A stretch of 64,000 nucleotides of DNA from Acinetobacter halotolerans (GCF_004208515.1 NZ_SGIM01000005.1:162083-226082); one strand, 5' to 3'. Positions 28,038 through 37,355 are shown, numbered from the stretch's first letter. Notes: generated by a model from the sequence alone, not told the origin. A program made the numbers and translations.

Positions 28038-28796
28038 ATGTGGAAAAATATTCGAGTGGCTTGTTTATTGATGGTGCTCTTGGTGGTTGCGGTGAATGCT
28101 TATCGAGATCAAAATCAAGATTGGAATCAGCCGATTATCATTCTACTTCACCCAATTAATGCCGATGGATTAGAAACGACTCAACATTATATTCAGCGAT
28201 TACAGTTAGATGATTTTGCTGACGTCAAACAGTATTTAGAGCGCAATAGTCAGCACTATCGGGGGCAAAGCAGCTATTTTATGTTGCAGATTGGGCGAGA
28301 GCTTAATCAAACACCTCCAAAAATGCCAGAGCAGCAAAGTGTCCTCCAGAGTATTTTATGGAGTTTAAAATTTCGATTTTTTGCATGGAAACAACGTCAA
28401 TCCGTTGATGGTTATCCAAGTTTAACCTTGTATCTGAATTTTTATGATCCAAAGAAAACCAATGAATTAAAGCACTCTACTGCATTGGAACGGGGTCGAA
28501 TTGGTTCGGTGAATCTGTTTGCATCACAGAAACAAGCTGAGCAGAACAATGTGGTACTTGTGCATGAGTTACTTCATGGGTTTGGTGCCACCGATAAATA
28601 TTATTTAGATACGGGTGAGCCCATTTTCCCATTGGGTTATGCGCAAGCAGATCAGAAACCTTTGTACCCGCAAACCAAAGCTGAGATTATGGGTGGGCGT
28701 ATTCCACTTTCAGAACATAAAAGTAAAATGCCAATTGATCTAGAGCAAACGATGATGAGTATGCTTACAGCAAAAGAAATTGGTTGGATCAAGTAA
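28038..28796 (+). CDS. Putative membrane-anchored metzincin-like metalloprotease
   Basis: 252-residue protein of no family I can name. An N-terminal hydrophobic segment (about residues 6-20) is a signal or anchor. The centre carries HELLHGFGATD (H176, E177, H180, G183, D186), the HExxHxxGxxD pattern of metzincin zinc proteases that use Asp as the third ligand, and a candidate Met-turn follows at Met218 (AEIMGG). The zinc ligands and catalytic glutamate are therefore all present. It is probably periplasmic. It has its own position after the topA terminator and appears monocistronic. Confidence 0.7.
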   Translation: MWKNIRVACLLMVLLVVAVNAYRDQNQDWNQPIIILLHPINADGLETTQHYIQRLQLDDFADVKQYLERNSQHYRGQSSYFMLQIGRELNQTPPKMPEQQSVLQSILWSLKFRFFAWKQRQSVDGYPSLTLYLNFYDPKKTNELKHSTALERGRIGSVNLFASQKQAEQNNVVLVHELLHGFGATDKYYLDTGEPIFPLGYAQADQKPLYPQTKAEIMGGRIPLSEHKSKMPIDLEQTMMSMLTAKEIGWIK

Positions 28797-28995
28797 AGCG
28801 AAGATAACTGGAGTGAATTTGTGGATAAGTTTGCATTTACCCACATATAAACAAAACACTTCTTAAATAAAAATGATGAAATAAAACACCAGTTTTCCTG
28901 ACATTACATCATGAATTATCAACATGCCTTATACAGAAGTTCGGATAAAAGACGCTCAGAATATAAATATAAACTTGATGATAAAAGAGTAAATA

Positions 28996-29568
28996 ATGAT
29001 GAAAACAGTGGGTAACGACCTGATTCGCAATCAGCTACACGCTGACCGTAAATGGTATCTGCTATTGGGCGTGGTATTGATTATTATTGGTTTGATTCTT
29101 TTGGCTGCTTTGCCTTTCGCAACGCTTTCAGCCGTTCTTTTATTCGGTGTACTGATGATGTTGGGCGGGGCTTTACATTTTCTTGCCGCATTTATGGTTT
29201 TCAAAGGTGGTACACGCTGGTTGTGGGCATTGTTTGGTGTGTTGTATCTCATCGCAGGTTATTTTGCATTTACCACACCTGTGATTACCGCCGTGGTTCT
29301 GACTAGTTTTTTAGCAATTGCTTTAATTATTGCAGGGATTATTCGGACTGTGAACGCCTTTATCCTTAGACCGATGTCGGGTTGGGGCTGGGTGCTCTTT
29401 TCAGGTGTCGTAACGTTATTCACTGGGGTTTTGATCTTATCCTCGCCAAGTTCACCTTTCTGGGTACTCGGTATGTTCCTTGCGATTGATATTTTATTTC
29501 AAGGCATCAATTATCTGACTTTTGCTGGAGCAATTAAGCAACTCCCACATAGCTCAACTGTGGTTTAA
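28996..29568 (+). CDS. HdeD-family membrane protein (DUF308)
   Basis: 190-residue polytopic inner membrane protein with six predicted helices in three hairpins and almost no loops, the DUF308/HdeD layout. In E. coli HdeD contributes to acid resistance at high cell density; that role is not shown here. Two adjacent ATG codons (28996 and 28999) can serve as start, with AAGAG upstream. The 199-base gap before it is AT-rich and I see no ORF in it. Confidence 0.85.
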   Translation: MMKTVGNDLIRNQLHADRKWYLLLGVVLIIIGLILLAALPFATLSAVLLFGVLMMLGGALHFLAAFMVFKGGTRWLWALFGVLYLIAGYFAFTTPVITAVVLTSFLAIALIIAGIIRTVNAFILRPMSGWGWVLFSGVVTLFTGVLILSSPSSPFWVLGMFLAIDILFQGINYLTFAGAIKQLPHSSTVV

Positions 29569-29588
29569 ACTGAATGGTCTTGTATTTG

Positions 29589-29615
29589 GAGCATGTGTTG
29601 AACATGCTCTTTTTG
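29589..29615 (+). terminator. Terminator after the HdeD-like gene
   Basis: The stem GAGCATGT/ACATGCTC with loop GTTGA is followed by TTTTTG. Confidence 0.85.
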
Positions 29616-29687
29616 TTTTTGTAGCGTGAAATGTTTCATTTCCTTTAGTCTGCTAAAATACCACTTCAATTTAAACTGACCGATTTT

Positions 29688-31667
29688 ATGACGCTTGCCA
29701 AGCTAATTGATGAACTGAATCCACAACAGAAACAAGCCGCAACCACGGCAGCACAAAACTGCTTGGTTTTAGCAGGGGCGGGTTGTGGGAAGACCAAAAC
29801 CATTGTGGCAAGAGCAGCGTATTTGATCGATCAGGGCTTAGCAGCACAACAGATTCAGATATTGACCTTTACTCGTCGTGCAGCAAGTGAAATCGTAACC
29901 CGTGTAGAGCAGCATATGGGCGCACAAGCCAAGGGTTTAAGGGCATCAACATTTCATACTTTTTGCATGTATCTATTGCGTCGCAATCCTAGAGCTTTTG
30001 GTTTAACGCAATTTAGTATTATTGATCGTGATGACCAGTTGTTGATGTTTCGTTTATTGCGTGGCAAAGATAAGGGCAATGTTCTACCTAAAGCTGCTGA
30101 ACTTTGTGATTTGTATTCCTATGCGCGCAATACCAAGACCAAACTTTCCGATGCTCTAATTCAACAGCTTCCTCAGGCAGTAGAATATAAAACGCAAATT
30201 GCTGAACTGATGCAGGCTTATGAACAGCGCAAGCAAGCACGAAATTTTCTTGATTATGATGATATTTTATCGATTGTCGCAGTGCACTTACAAAGTTCAC
30301 CTGAGTTGGTGAAATGGGTGACAGGCTTCTGTTCTGCTTTATTGGTCGATGAAATGCAGGATACCAATCCACTGCAATGGGCTTTGCTGCAACCCTTAGT
30401 CGGAAAAGTGAAACTTTTCTGTGTAGGGGATGATGCTCAGTCGATTTATGGTTTCCGTGGTGCTGATTTTGAAAATATTCATCATTTTAAAGAACGAGTG
30501 CCTGATGCTGAGGTGCTTACTTTGGCAATGAATTATCGTTCAACGCAGGAAATTTTAGACTTATCTAATTGGTTATTAGAGCAGAGCCAGATTCGTTATG
30601 ACAAACACTTGTTGGCTTATCGTGGTAAAGGATTGAAGCCACAGCTACATATTTTAGGCAATGAATTTGAAGAAGCCAATTGGATTATTCAAGATTTGAA
30701 TCAACGACATTACCAAGGTGCAGCGTGGGCTGAACACATGGTTTTACTTCGTTCTGGGTTTAGTGGTCGATATTTAGAAGGGGCTTTAATTGCTGCCAAT
30801 ATTCCGTATCGTTTTATTGGTGGGGTGAAACTACTCGAATCCGCACATGTCAAAGATGTCTTAAGTTTACTTCGAGTCAGTGTTAATCCGCAGGATGATT
30901 TGGCTTGGATGCGGTTTTTGACCTTATGGGATGGTGTTGGCGATGTTGGTGCGAGTAAATTGGCGCAAGAGTTGATTCAACTCACAGATATTGATGCGCG
31001 TTGTCAGCGTTTAGAGCGACATGGCAAAGTGCCACAGCAAGCCATTTTAATCTTGAAGCAACTCGATGTGTTGCAACAGCATGTCGAAGCCTGTATTGGT
31101 TTGGCATTGGATGCGTTGAGTGAACAATTAGAAAATAACTATAAAAGCAAAGATTGGAATCGCCGCGTCAAAGATTTTGATCTGGTAAAACAACTGGCTC
31201 GGAAACATCAGTTGTTGGGCGAGTTCTTAGAGGAATATGTGCTTGATCCTATTTCAGTTTCAGAAATAGATAAAACTCCTGATCAAGACCTAGTGACTTT
31301 GATTACGATTCATTCCGCCAAAGGTACGGAACAAAAAGTGTGTTATGTCCCGCATGTTTCACCGAATCAGTATCCGCACGCACGTGCGCAAGGCGATTTT
31401 GATGATGTAGAGGAGGAGCGTCGTGTGCTTTATGTGGCACTTACACGCGCCGAAAATGAATTGATTTTGACCAAACAGAATTTAAATCTATGGTCACAAG
31501 ATCAATATGATGAGTTAGGGCGGAAAGTAGAAAGCTATTTTCTTAATGATTTACCTCAACATTTGCTTGATGTGCAGATTCATCGTCAAGTTCCGTCTTC
31601 ATTTAATAAAAGTAGTTGGCAGCGTAACTCAGCAATAAGTTTAGGTTTTGGTATTGATCTCGATTAA
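29688..31667 (+). CDS. UvrD/Rep-family ATP-dependent DNA helicase
   Basis: 659-residue superfamily 1A helicase. Motifs run in order: Q motif (LNPQQKQAA), Walker A (AGAGCGKTKT), Ia (TFTRRAASEI), II (LLVDEMQDTN), III (GDDAQSIYGFRGAD), IV (LAMNYRST), V (TIHSAKGTEQKVCYV) and VI (VALTRAENELIL). Motif II is DEMQD rather than the DExQD most often DEFQD/DEYQD. It is shorter than E. coli UvrD (720) or Rep (673) and is not clearly either of them, so no symbol is given. RRM and ASCH genes follow on the same strand. Confidence 0.9.
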   Translation: MTLAKLIDELNPQQKQAATTAAQNCLVLAGAGCGKTKTIVARAAYLIDQGLAAQQIQILTFTRRAASEIVTRVEQHMGAQAKGLRASTFHTFCMYLLRRNPRAFGLTQFSIIDRDDQLLMFRLLRGKDKGNVLPKAAELCDLYSYARNTKTKLSDALIQQLPQAVEYKTQIAELMQAYEQRKQARNFLDYDDILSIVAVHLQSSPELVKWVTGFCSALLVDEMQDTNPLQWALLQPLVGKVKLFCVGDDAQSIYGFRGADFENIHHFKERVPDAEVLTLAMNYRSTQEILDLSNWLLEQSQIRYDKHLLAYRGKGLKPQLHILGNEFEEANWIIQDLNQRHYQGAAWAEHMVLLRSGFSGRYLEGALIAANIPYRFIGGVKLLESAHVKDVLSLLRVSVNPQDDLAWMRFLTLWDGVGDVGASKLAQELIQLTDIDARCQRLERHGKVPQQAILILKQLDVLQQHVEACIGLALDALSEQLENNYKSKDWNRRVKDFDLVKQLARKHQLLGEFLEEYVLDPISVSEIDKTPDQDLVTLITIHSAKGTEQKVCYVPHVSPNQYPHARAQGDFDDVEEERRVLYVALTRAENELILTKQNLNLWSQDQYDELGRKVESYFLNDLPQHLLDVQIHRQVPSSFNKSSWQRNSAISLGFGIDLD

Positions 31668-31730
31668 ACTAGGCATATTCAATTATTTTGATTCATTTCT
31701 TTAAAAATGAATCATTTTTTAGGTTTTAGC

Positions 31731-31976
31731 ATGAAAATTTTAGTTCGTAATTTAGATCGTTCTGTGACCGATGCAGAAGTCCTTGAGTTATTCAAACAGT
31801 ATGGCAAAGTCGAATCTTGTGTCGTGGTGAAGGATGAAGCAACAGGAAAATCTAAAGGTTTTGGCTTTGTAGAAATGACCAATCCAAGAGAGGGCATCAA
31901 AGCGATTAAAGGCTTAAATACCTTACGTGTCAAAGGTGTTGGCATCCGAGTGAAAGCTGCAGACGATAAAGCTTAA
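31731..31976 (+). CDS. RRM-type RNA-binding protein
   Basis: 81-residue protein that is a single RNA recognition motif. RNP2 (ILVRNLD, residues 3-9) and RNP1 (KGFGFVEM, residues about 42-49) are both clear, and the aromatic residues that stack on RNA are kept. It starts at the ATG at 31731, preceded by AGG nine bases upstream; an ATG at 31707 would add eight residues. The RRM fold is common in eukaryotes and limited in bacteria. The ASCH gene starts six bases after its stop. Confidence 0.9.
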   Translation: MKILVRNLDRSVTDAEVLELFKQYGKVESCVVVKDEATGKSKGFGFVEMTNPREGIKAIKGLNTLRVKGVGIRVKAADDKA

Positions 31977-31982
31977 TTCTCA

Positions 31983-32339
31983 ATGTTTAAGCAATATGCA
32001 GCTTTATCTATTGTTGCACCGAACGGTGAGCGCATCGCACAAGGTCTTAAAACTTTAGAGGTTCGCTCATGGTTACCTGAGGAATTGCCGCTCAGAAATC
32101 TCGTTATCGTAGAAAACCAAAACTACCTGTTGAAAGATGGTGATGAGGAAATGGGCAGAGCGGTTGCTTTGGTTGACATTGAATCTGTGCATGCTTGGCA
32201 ACAACATGAAGTTGAAGCAGCACAGGCATCTCGTTGGGCAGAAGGGTATTATGCTTGGGTGATCAGCAATATTCGTCCTTTTGTTACACCTATAGCATGT
32301 ATCGCAAAGCGTAGAATTTATCTTGTCGAATTGATGTGA
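31983..32339 (+). CDS. ASCH-domain protein
   Basis: 118-residue protein consisting of one ASCH domain (LSIVAPNGERIAQGLKTLEVRSW, described by its span, residues about 8-30). ASCH proteins have a PUA-like beta-barrel fold and bind or act on RNA or nucleosides; some, like YqfB, are amidohydrolases. The signature Lys-Thr-Glu-Arg and the Trp are present. It starts six bases after the RRM gene, so it is translationally close-coupled with an RNA-binding protein. Confidence 0.85.
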   Translation: MFKQYAALSIVAPNGERIAQGLKTLEVRSWLPEELPLRNLVIVENQNYLLKDGDEEMGRAVALVDIESVHAWQQHEVEAAQASRWAEGYYAWVISNIRPFVTPIACIAKRRIYLVELM

Positions 32340-32414
32340 TGATCACTATTTGTTTAATCGTCAATTCGCTTTACAATTGCTCGTGATTTAAATGAAATAA
32401 AATAGGGATTTAAG

Positions 32415-32918
32415 ATGTCTCGTGTTGCTCGCTACCATGCTGATCGTACCAATCAAAAACTTTATTTTGCTCGACTTGCATGTCAACAAGCAGAGCAAAC
32501 TGAACACATTCAACAGGCACAGGCTTATCGTGAAGCTGCGGTATTTCATTTGCATGGGGCGATTTTAGCGTTCTTGCAAGAATTGGTGCGCTATTATCGT
32601 CTCAATGATTTACAACCAACGTTTAAATCCATTGAAGAGCATATGGCGGATAAAGGTCAGGTCTCTCCAGAAATTTCAGTTTTACAGCATTTGGCAAAAG
32701 ATGGTTTTGTGGCTGAATTAAAACGTGCTTATCGGATGTGCCAATATGCGCCAGAGCCGACTTCGCCAGAGCCTGAGAATGAAACCTCATCTAATTTGAT
32801 CATCAAAGTCACCCAAAGCCCACAAGCATGGTTGCCTGATGCCAAAATTTTGCGTGAATGGCATCGCGAGTTAAGTCACTTAATTGATGGTTTTCGTAAC
32901 GAAATGGTTGAGTTCTAA
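32415..32918 (+). CDS. DUF6586-like helical protein
   Basis: 167-residue soluble protein, mainly helical, with an N-terminal segment (residues about 1-90) rich in Gln and Ala, an acidic Pro-rich linker (about 115-125) and a C-terminal helix. It fits the DUF6586 family of conserved hypothetical proteins of Acinetobacter and Pseudomonas. Function unknown; the next gene on the same strand may be cotranscribed. Confidence 0.7.
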   Translation: MSRVARYHADRTNQKLYFARLACQQAEQTEHIQQAQAYREAAVFHLHGAILAFLQELVRYYRLNDLQPTFKSIEEHMADKGQVSPEISVLQHLAKDGFVAELKRAYRMCQYAPEPTSPEPENETSSNLIIKVTQSPQAWLPDAKILREWHRELSHLIDGFRNEMVEF

Positions 32919-33031
32919 GTTAAAGCAGTGAGATACTTGAAATTCATGCAAACAGCACTTATATAAATAAGATGTGAGATCGCAAAGTGCACACGTGCTT
33001 TGCCACCATGATTGAAGCATGGAGAATGTAT

Positions 33032-33310
33032 ATGTCAATGCAACAGTTAAAAGAATTATTTGGTAACCAAGAAGCCGTTCTGGAATTGGTTCAACTCGAA
33101 GGTGGTGAGCTCGCGTTGCGTAATGCTGGTTCTGAACAAGAGCCTTTAGTAAAGATTCAATTTAGTGACGAAGTCAAAGAAATTCTTGGTGATCAAACCC
33201 CCGCAGTCGCTCAACATATGATTCAGGCGGCTTTATTCGGTCTGCTAGAAAAGCAGATGAATCAATGGCAAGCGGAAGTTGTGGATGAGCAACCGCCTCA
33301 TCTGAGCTAA
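33032..33310 (+). CDS. Small conserved hypothetical protein
   Basis: 92-residue acidic protein, no membrane segment, unknown function. The ATG at 33032 is chosen because GGAGAA lies seven bases upstream; an upstream GTG frame adds 15 residues of no clear character. A strong terminator follows 11 bases after the stop. Confidence 0.72.
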   Translation: MSMQQLKELFGNQEAVLELVQLEGGELALRNAGSEQEPLVKIQFSDEVKEILGDQTPAVAQHMIQAALFGLLEKQMNQWQAEVVDEQPPHLS

Positions 33311-33321
33311 TATTTATAAGC

Positions 33322-33349
33322 AAAAAGCGTACTTGAGAGTACGCTTTTT
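33322..33349 (+). terminator. Bidirectional terminator before the antiporter gene
   Basis: The twelve-base stem AAAAAGCGTACT/AGTACGCTTTTT with loop TGAG ends just before the convergent antiporter gene and can serve both. Confidence 0.9.
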
Positions 33350-33366
33350 TATTGGGCTTAAAGAAC

Positions 33367-35082
33367 TTAATATCCAGTGGATTGATGCGCTATTTCGATC
33401 CGATTTAAGATGTGATGACTCATATTCTTCGCCATCTCCTCTTTCGCATAGAAGACTTCGCCGATATTTTCTTCTCGAATCACTGCCGCTTCTTCCTTGC
33501 TTTCAGCACAAATCAAGACTTGGATTTCAGGATTTAGCTGTTTGGAAATGTCGACGATCCGATGAATATCCAAAATATCCATTGGTGAGATAACCAATAA
33601 ACGCGCATGCTGAATATGTGCCTGAATCAAAACATTTGGTTCAGTGGCTTCACCACTAACCGCTGCGATGCCTTGTGTACGTAATCGTTCCACGATCTCA
33701 CGATTTTCTTCGGCAATGACCACTTTGATATTTTGTTGTATTAGATTGTCACTAATGCGACGACCGACTCCACCATAACCAATAATCACCACCTGATCGC
33801 GTAAATAGTCTTGATCGACCTCATCAGGTAGCATCGCCAGTGGATCGCTACTGCGCTCTAATAAACGTGCTAGATGCGAACGTTGACGAATCCATTGTTG
33901 GGTTGGTTCGATGGCGGAGAAAATAAATGAGTTCAAGGTGATGGAAAATAGTGCCCCTGCCAGAATCAGATTTTGAGCCTCTAAGGTCAGTAAACCGAGG
34001 GCGACCCCCATCGTGGCTAAAATAAATGAGAACTCGCCAATCTGAGCGAGACTTGCACCGACAGTTAAAGCGGTATTGATTGGATAACGGAAGAACAAAA
34101 CCAAGGCAATCGCTGCCAATGTTTTACCTACCATAATAATCGCAACCACAGCCAGAATATGTAATGGTTCTTCTAGCAGAATGCTTGGATCAAATAGCAT
34201 CCCGACCGATACGAAGAATAAAATCGCAAAGATCTCACGTAAGGGTAGGGTTTCTTCTTCGGCTCGATGGCTAAAGTCAGACTCTTTCACCACCATGCCT
34301 GCGAAGAATGCACCGAGGGCCATAGAAACGCCAAAAACGGCATAAGACCCATAGGCGATCGATACTGCTGCAGCTACAACGGTTAAGGTAAATAATTCGC
34401 GTGAACCTAGGCGAGCGACAAATTGTATAATCATTGGAACAAGACGCTTGCCAACGATTAACATAAAGGCGATAAAACCAACGACTTTTAATAAAGTAAT
34501 GCCAATGGTCATCCAAATACTTTGCGATGTATCTGTACCATGTAAAGCGTGTCCACCGAGCAATACTGCGATAGCAGGCAAAAGGACCAATGCCAACACC
34601 ATGACCAGATCTTCAACCAAGAGCCAGCCAACAGCGATTTTACCGTTAACGGATTCGAGTAAGCCTCGATCACCCAGTGCCTTGAGTAATACTACAGTAC
34701 TGGCACAAGATAAACTTAAACCAAAGACCAGTGCGGAACCAAAGCTCCATCCCCAAAGCATAGAAACCCCGACCCCAAGGAGGGTGGCGACGCTGATTTG
34801 TAGAATTGCACCTGGGATGGCAATACGGCGAACTTGGAGTAAATCTTTGATGGAAAAATGCATGCCCACGCCAAACATGAGAAACATGACACCAAGTTCA
34901 GCCAACTGATTGGCAAGTTTGATATCACCCACAAAACCTGGGGTGTTCGGGCTAATAATAATGCCCGCAATAAGATAACCAATTAAAGGAGGTAAGCGTA
35001 AACGTGCTGCGATGTAGCCAAAAATAAGGGCAAAACCAAAACCAACAGCAAGTAATATAATTAAACCAACATCATGTGGCAT
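33367..35082 (-). CDS. ybaL: YbaL-type cation:proton antiporter with TrkA-N domain
   Basis: 571-residue inner membrane protein of the CPA2 (monovalent cation:proton antiporter-2) family. About twelve membrane segments (residues about 5-385) are followed by a cytoplasmic TrkA-N nucleotide-binding domain (about 415-540, VVIIGYGGVGRRIS) that would gate transport by NAD(H). It lacks the C-terminal TrkA-C domain. YbaL/RosB/KefB share this layout; YbaL is the best match by length and order, but the transported ion is not certain. It is monocistronic by appearance. Confidence 0.85.
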   Translation of the reverse strand: MPHDVGLIILLAVGFGFALIFGYIAARLRLPPLIGYLIAGIIISPNTPGFVGDIKLANQLAELGVMFLMFGVGMHFSIKDLLQVRRIAIPGAILQISVATLLGVGVSMLWGWSFGSALVFGLSLSCASTVVLLKALGDRGLLESVNGKIAVGWLLVEDLVMVLALVLLPAIAVLLGGHALHGTDTSQSIWMTIGITLLKVVGFIAFMLIVGKRLVPMIIQFVARLGSRELFTLTVVAAAVSIAYGSYAVFGVSMALGAFFAGMVVKESDFSHRAEEETLPLREIFAILFFVSVGMLFDPSILLEEPLHILAVVAIIMVGKTLAAIALVLFFRYPINTALTVGASLAQIGEFSFILATMGVALGLLTLEAQNLILAGALFSITLNSFIFSAIEPTQQWIRQRSHLARLLERSSDPLAMLPDEVDQDYLRDQVVIIGYGGVGRRISDNLIQQNIKVVIAEENREIVERLRTQGIAAVSGEATEPNVLIQAHIQHARLLVISPMDILDIHRIVDISKQLNPEIQVLICAESKEEAAVIREENIGEVFYAKEEMAKNMSHHILNRIEIAHQSTGY

Positions 35083-35227
35083 TGGAGCTCCTTAATCGTT
35101 GCGGTTAAGGTATAAATAAATCAGCATAAAACATGCCAAGAAGAAATCGAATAAATTGTAACAAGTAAAATCGAAGTTGTTGCTGATAATACTACAATGA
35201 ATAAAAATGATATGAAACTAAAGGCAA

Positions 35228-35257
35228 AAAAAACGACCTCAAAAGAAGTCGTTTTTT
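35228..35257 (-). terminator. Terminator after rpmG
   Basis: The stem AAAAAACGAC/GTCGTTTTTT with a ten-base loop ends 13 bases beyond the rpmG stop. Confidence 0.85.
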
Positions 35258-35270
35258 AAAGAAACCAAAA

Positions 35271-35426
35271 TTATTTAATTTTAGCTTCTTTGAAGATTAC
35301 GTGTTGACGGATTTTTGGATCAAATTTTTTGATTTCCATTTTTTCCGGCATTGTACGTTTGTTCTTAGTCGTGGTATAGAAATAACCAGTACCAGCGGTA
35401 GAAACGAGACGGATTTTATCACGCAT
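35271..35426 (-). CDS. rpmG: RpmG, 50S ribosomal protein L33
   Basis: 51-residue ribosomal protein. The reverse-strand frame reads [20 protein letters not shown] and continues through [19 protein letters not shown], the L33 signature; it lacks the CxxC zinc motif, so it is the zinc-free form. It lies 12 bases after rpmB, the conserved rpmB-rpmG pair, and is too short to be found by length alone. Confidence 0.96.
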   Translation of the reverse strand: MRDKIRLVSTAGTGYFYTTTKNKRTMPEKMEIKKFDPKIRQHVIFKEAKIK

Positions 35427-35438
35427 TGTTCAGACTCC

Positions 35439-35675
35439 TTAGATCTTTTGACCTTGAGCACGGAGATCAGCAACAACTTTCTCAATACCCAATTTATCAA
35501 TAATACGCATACCTTTAGTGGTTAAACGAAGACGTACAAAACGTTTTTCGCTTTCTAACCAGAAACGGTGGTGGTGCAGGTTCGGCTCGAACCGGCGTTT
35601 GGTTTTGTTGTTTGCGTGCGATACGTTGTTACCAACGATAGGACGCTTGCCGGTAACTTGGCAAACCTTAGACAT
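35439..35675 (-). CDS. rpmB: RpmB, 50S ribosomal protein L28
   Basis: 78-residue protein beginning [20 protein letters not shown], the L28 signature, with [12 protein letters not shown] following. The open frame extends 45 codons further upstream but those carry no L28 homology and L28 is normally 78 residues; the ATG at 35675 is the true start. First gene of the rpmB-rpmG operon. Confidence 0.97.
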   Translation of the reverse strand: MSKVCQVTGKRPIVGNNVSHANNKTKRRFEPNLHHHRFWLESEKRFVRLRLTTKGMRIIDKLGIEKVVADLRAQGQKI

Positions 35676-35842
35676 GGTGAACTCCATTGCTAGTTTTATA
35701 GCACTGTTTCGTGCAACTAGCCATTCAAGTAAACGGATGAAATCATTCAAGGGGCGTTTTATACCAAAAATACGATTAAAAGACAAGCGAAATTGGTAAA
35801 AACAAGGCATGAACTTGTTTGATAGGTCATGCCTTGATCAGC

Positions 35843-37297
35843 CTAGCGAAATAGTGTTTTCAAAAGCAGTTTGTGTGCCGCTTTATTATATGGTGGCAGA
35901 ATGAATTTTAAACTATAAAGTTTAGGGCTCACAGGATTTGACATCATCGAGCGTTCATGTGAGAAGCTAAAGAAACCTTCCTTACCATGATATTTACCCA
36001 TACCTGATGCACCGACACCACCAAATGGCAGGTCGTCTTGAGCGACATGAGTTAAGACTTGGTTGATACCAAAGTGTCCTGAATGGGTGCGTCCTGCGAT
36101 ATATTCTGCACGTGCACTATCTACATCAAAGTAATAGAAAGCCAATGGACGAGGACGACTATTAATAAACTGAAGCGCATCTTCAATGTGTTCATATTCT
36201 AAAATAGGAAGAATTGGACCAAAGATCTCATTCTTCATGATTTCCATGTCAGTGCTGACACCAGTCAATAAGGTCGGTGCTATTTTACGAACTTCAGTTA
36301 AAGATTCGTTCTTGCTGTTTAACTCAACAATGTTAGCACCTTGCTTTTGTGCATCCTCAAGATAACCTTGTAGACGGTTATATTGCTTGTCATTGACAAT
36401 CGAGGTGTAGTCATTGTTGTCAGCTAAAGTCGGGTACATGCTATTCACAAAGTCTTGATAATGCTTCGTGAATTCAGCTGTTTTGCCTTTAGGCAAGAAC
36501 ATATAATCTGGTGCAACGCAGGTTTGACCCGCATTCCAAAGCTTTCCAACAGCAACGCGTTGAGCAACATCACGAATGTTCATAGATGAATGAACCAGCG
36601 CTGGAGATTTACCACCTAGTTCTAAAATAACAGGTACAAGATTCTGAGCTGCAGCAGCCATGACTGTTTTACCGACAGAGGTCGAGCCAGTAAAAATCAG
36701 TTTGTCGAATGCAAGGTGACTAAATGCATCTGAAATAGGGCCGCCACCATTCACAACAGCAACCAATTCTTGAGGGAAAGCTTCTGAAAGCGCATTTTCA
36801 AGAACATAACCAAAATTTGATGATGCACTTGAAATTTTAATCATGGCATGATTACCCGCAGCCAATGCACAAATCAGTGGGCCAACGGAGAGTAAGAGAG
36901 GGTAGTTCCAAGGTGCAATAACACCAATGACGCCTAAGGGTTGATATTGTACCCAGCCTTTAGCTGGTTGGTGTAACATGCTGATGTGGCGTTTAGATGG
37001 TTTCATCCATTCGGTCAAGTTCTTGCTGTAGTATTTAATATGTTCTAAGCAAGTGAGAACTTCACCAATTTTGGTTTCCATAATGGCACGATTGCCATAA
37101 TCTTGACTAATTGCGTTAGCAAATTGATCTTGATACTTTACCAAGATGTTTTTAAGTCGAGCTAAGCGCTCAATACGTTCCTTTGCGCTTGGGACAGGAT
37201 GACGTTGGTAAGCGACTCTTTGCTGTTCAAGCAAATCATGTAGCCGTTTTACATCAACATGAGGTGTCATAGCGGTTGTTTTTGTTTGACTGTTCAT
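35843..37297 (-). CDS. Coniferyl-aldehyde-type aldehyde dehydrogenase
   Basis: 484-residue NAD(P)-dependent aldehyde dehydrogenase of the class-3/coniferyl aldehyde group. Active-site residues are N131 (APWNYP), E226 (LELGGKS) and C260 (GQTCVAPDY); the FGPILPIL and NQVLTH motifs follow. The basic, hydrophobic C-terminal tail (KFILPPYNKAAHKLLLKTLFR, about residues 463-484) resembles that of membrane-associated long-chain aldehyde dehydrogenases. The true aldehyde is not known; annotation as coniferyl aldehyde dehydrogenase comes from family naming. A TetR gene is divergent across a palindromic operator. Confidence 0.88.
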   Translation of the reverse strand: MNSQTKTTAMTPHVDVKRLHDLLEQQRVAYQRHPVPSAKERIERLARLKNILVKYQDQFANAISQDYGNRAIMETKIGEVLTCLEHIKYYSKNLTEWMKPSKRHISMLHQPAKGWVQYQPLGVIGVIAPWNYPLLLSVGPLICALAAGNHAMIKISSASSNFGYVLENALSEAFPQELVAVVNGGGPISDAFSHLAFDKLIFTGSTSVGKTVMAAAAQNLVPVILELGGKSPALVHSSMNIRDVAQRVAVGKLWNAGQTCVAPDYMFLPKGKTAEFTKHYQDFVNSMYPTLADNNDYTSIVNDKQYNRLQGYLEDAQKQGANIVELNSKNESLTEVRKIAPTLLTGVSTDMEIMKNEIFGPILPILEYEHIEDALQFINSRPRPLAFYYFDVDSARAEYIAGRTHSGHFGINQVLTHVAQDDLPFGGVGASGMGKYHGKEGFFSFSHERSMMSNPVSPKLYSLKFILPPYNKAAHKLLLKTLFR

Positions 37298-37335
37298 AGG
37301 AGTAGACCAAAAGAAAACTTATTTACTTTTTCATT

Positions 37336-37355
37336 TTTAGAGTAAATACTCTAAA
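37336..37355. promoter_or_regulatory. Perfect palindromic operator between aldehyde dehydrogenase and TetR genes
   Basis: TTTAGAGTA-AA-TACTCTAAA is a perfect 20-base inverted repeat in the 122-base divergent intergenic region. Its size and symmetry fit a TetR-family operator, so it probably carries repression of both genes by the adjacent regulator; this is inference. Confidence 0.7.

Noticed and set aside
34448..34909. 153-codon open frame opposite the antiporter gene
   Set aside because: It is a shadow of the antiporter coding sequence; its composition is not protein-like and it has no ribosome site.
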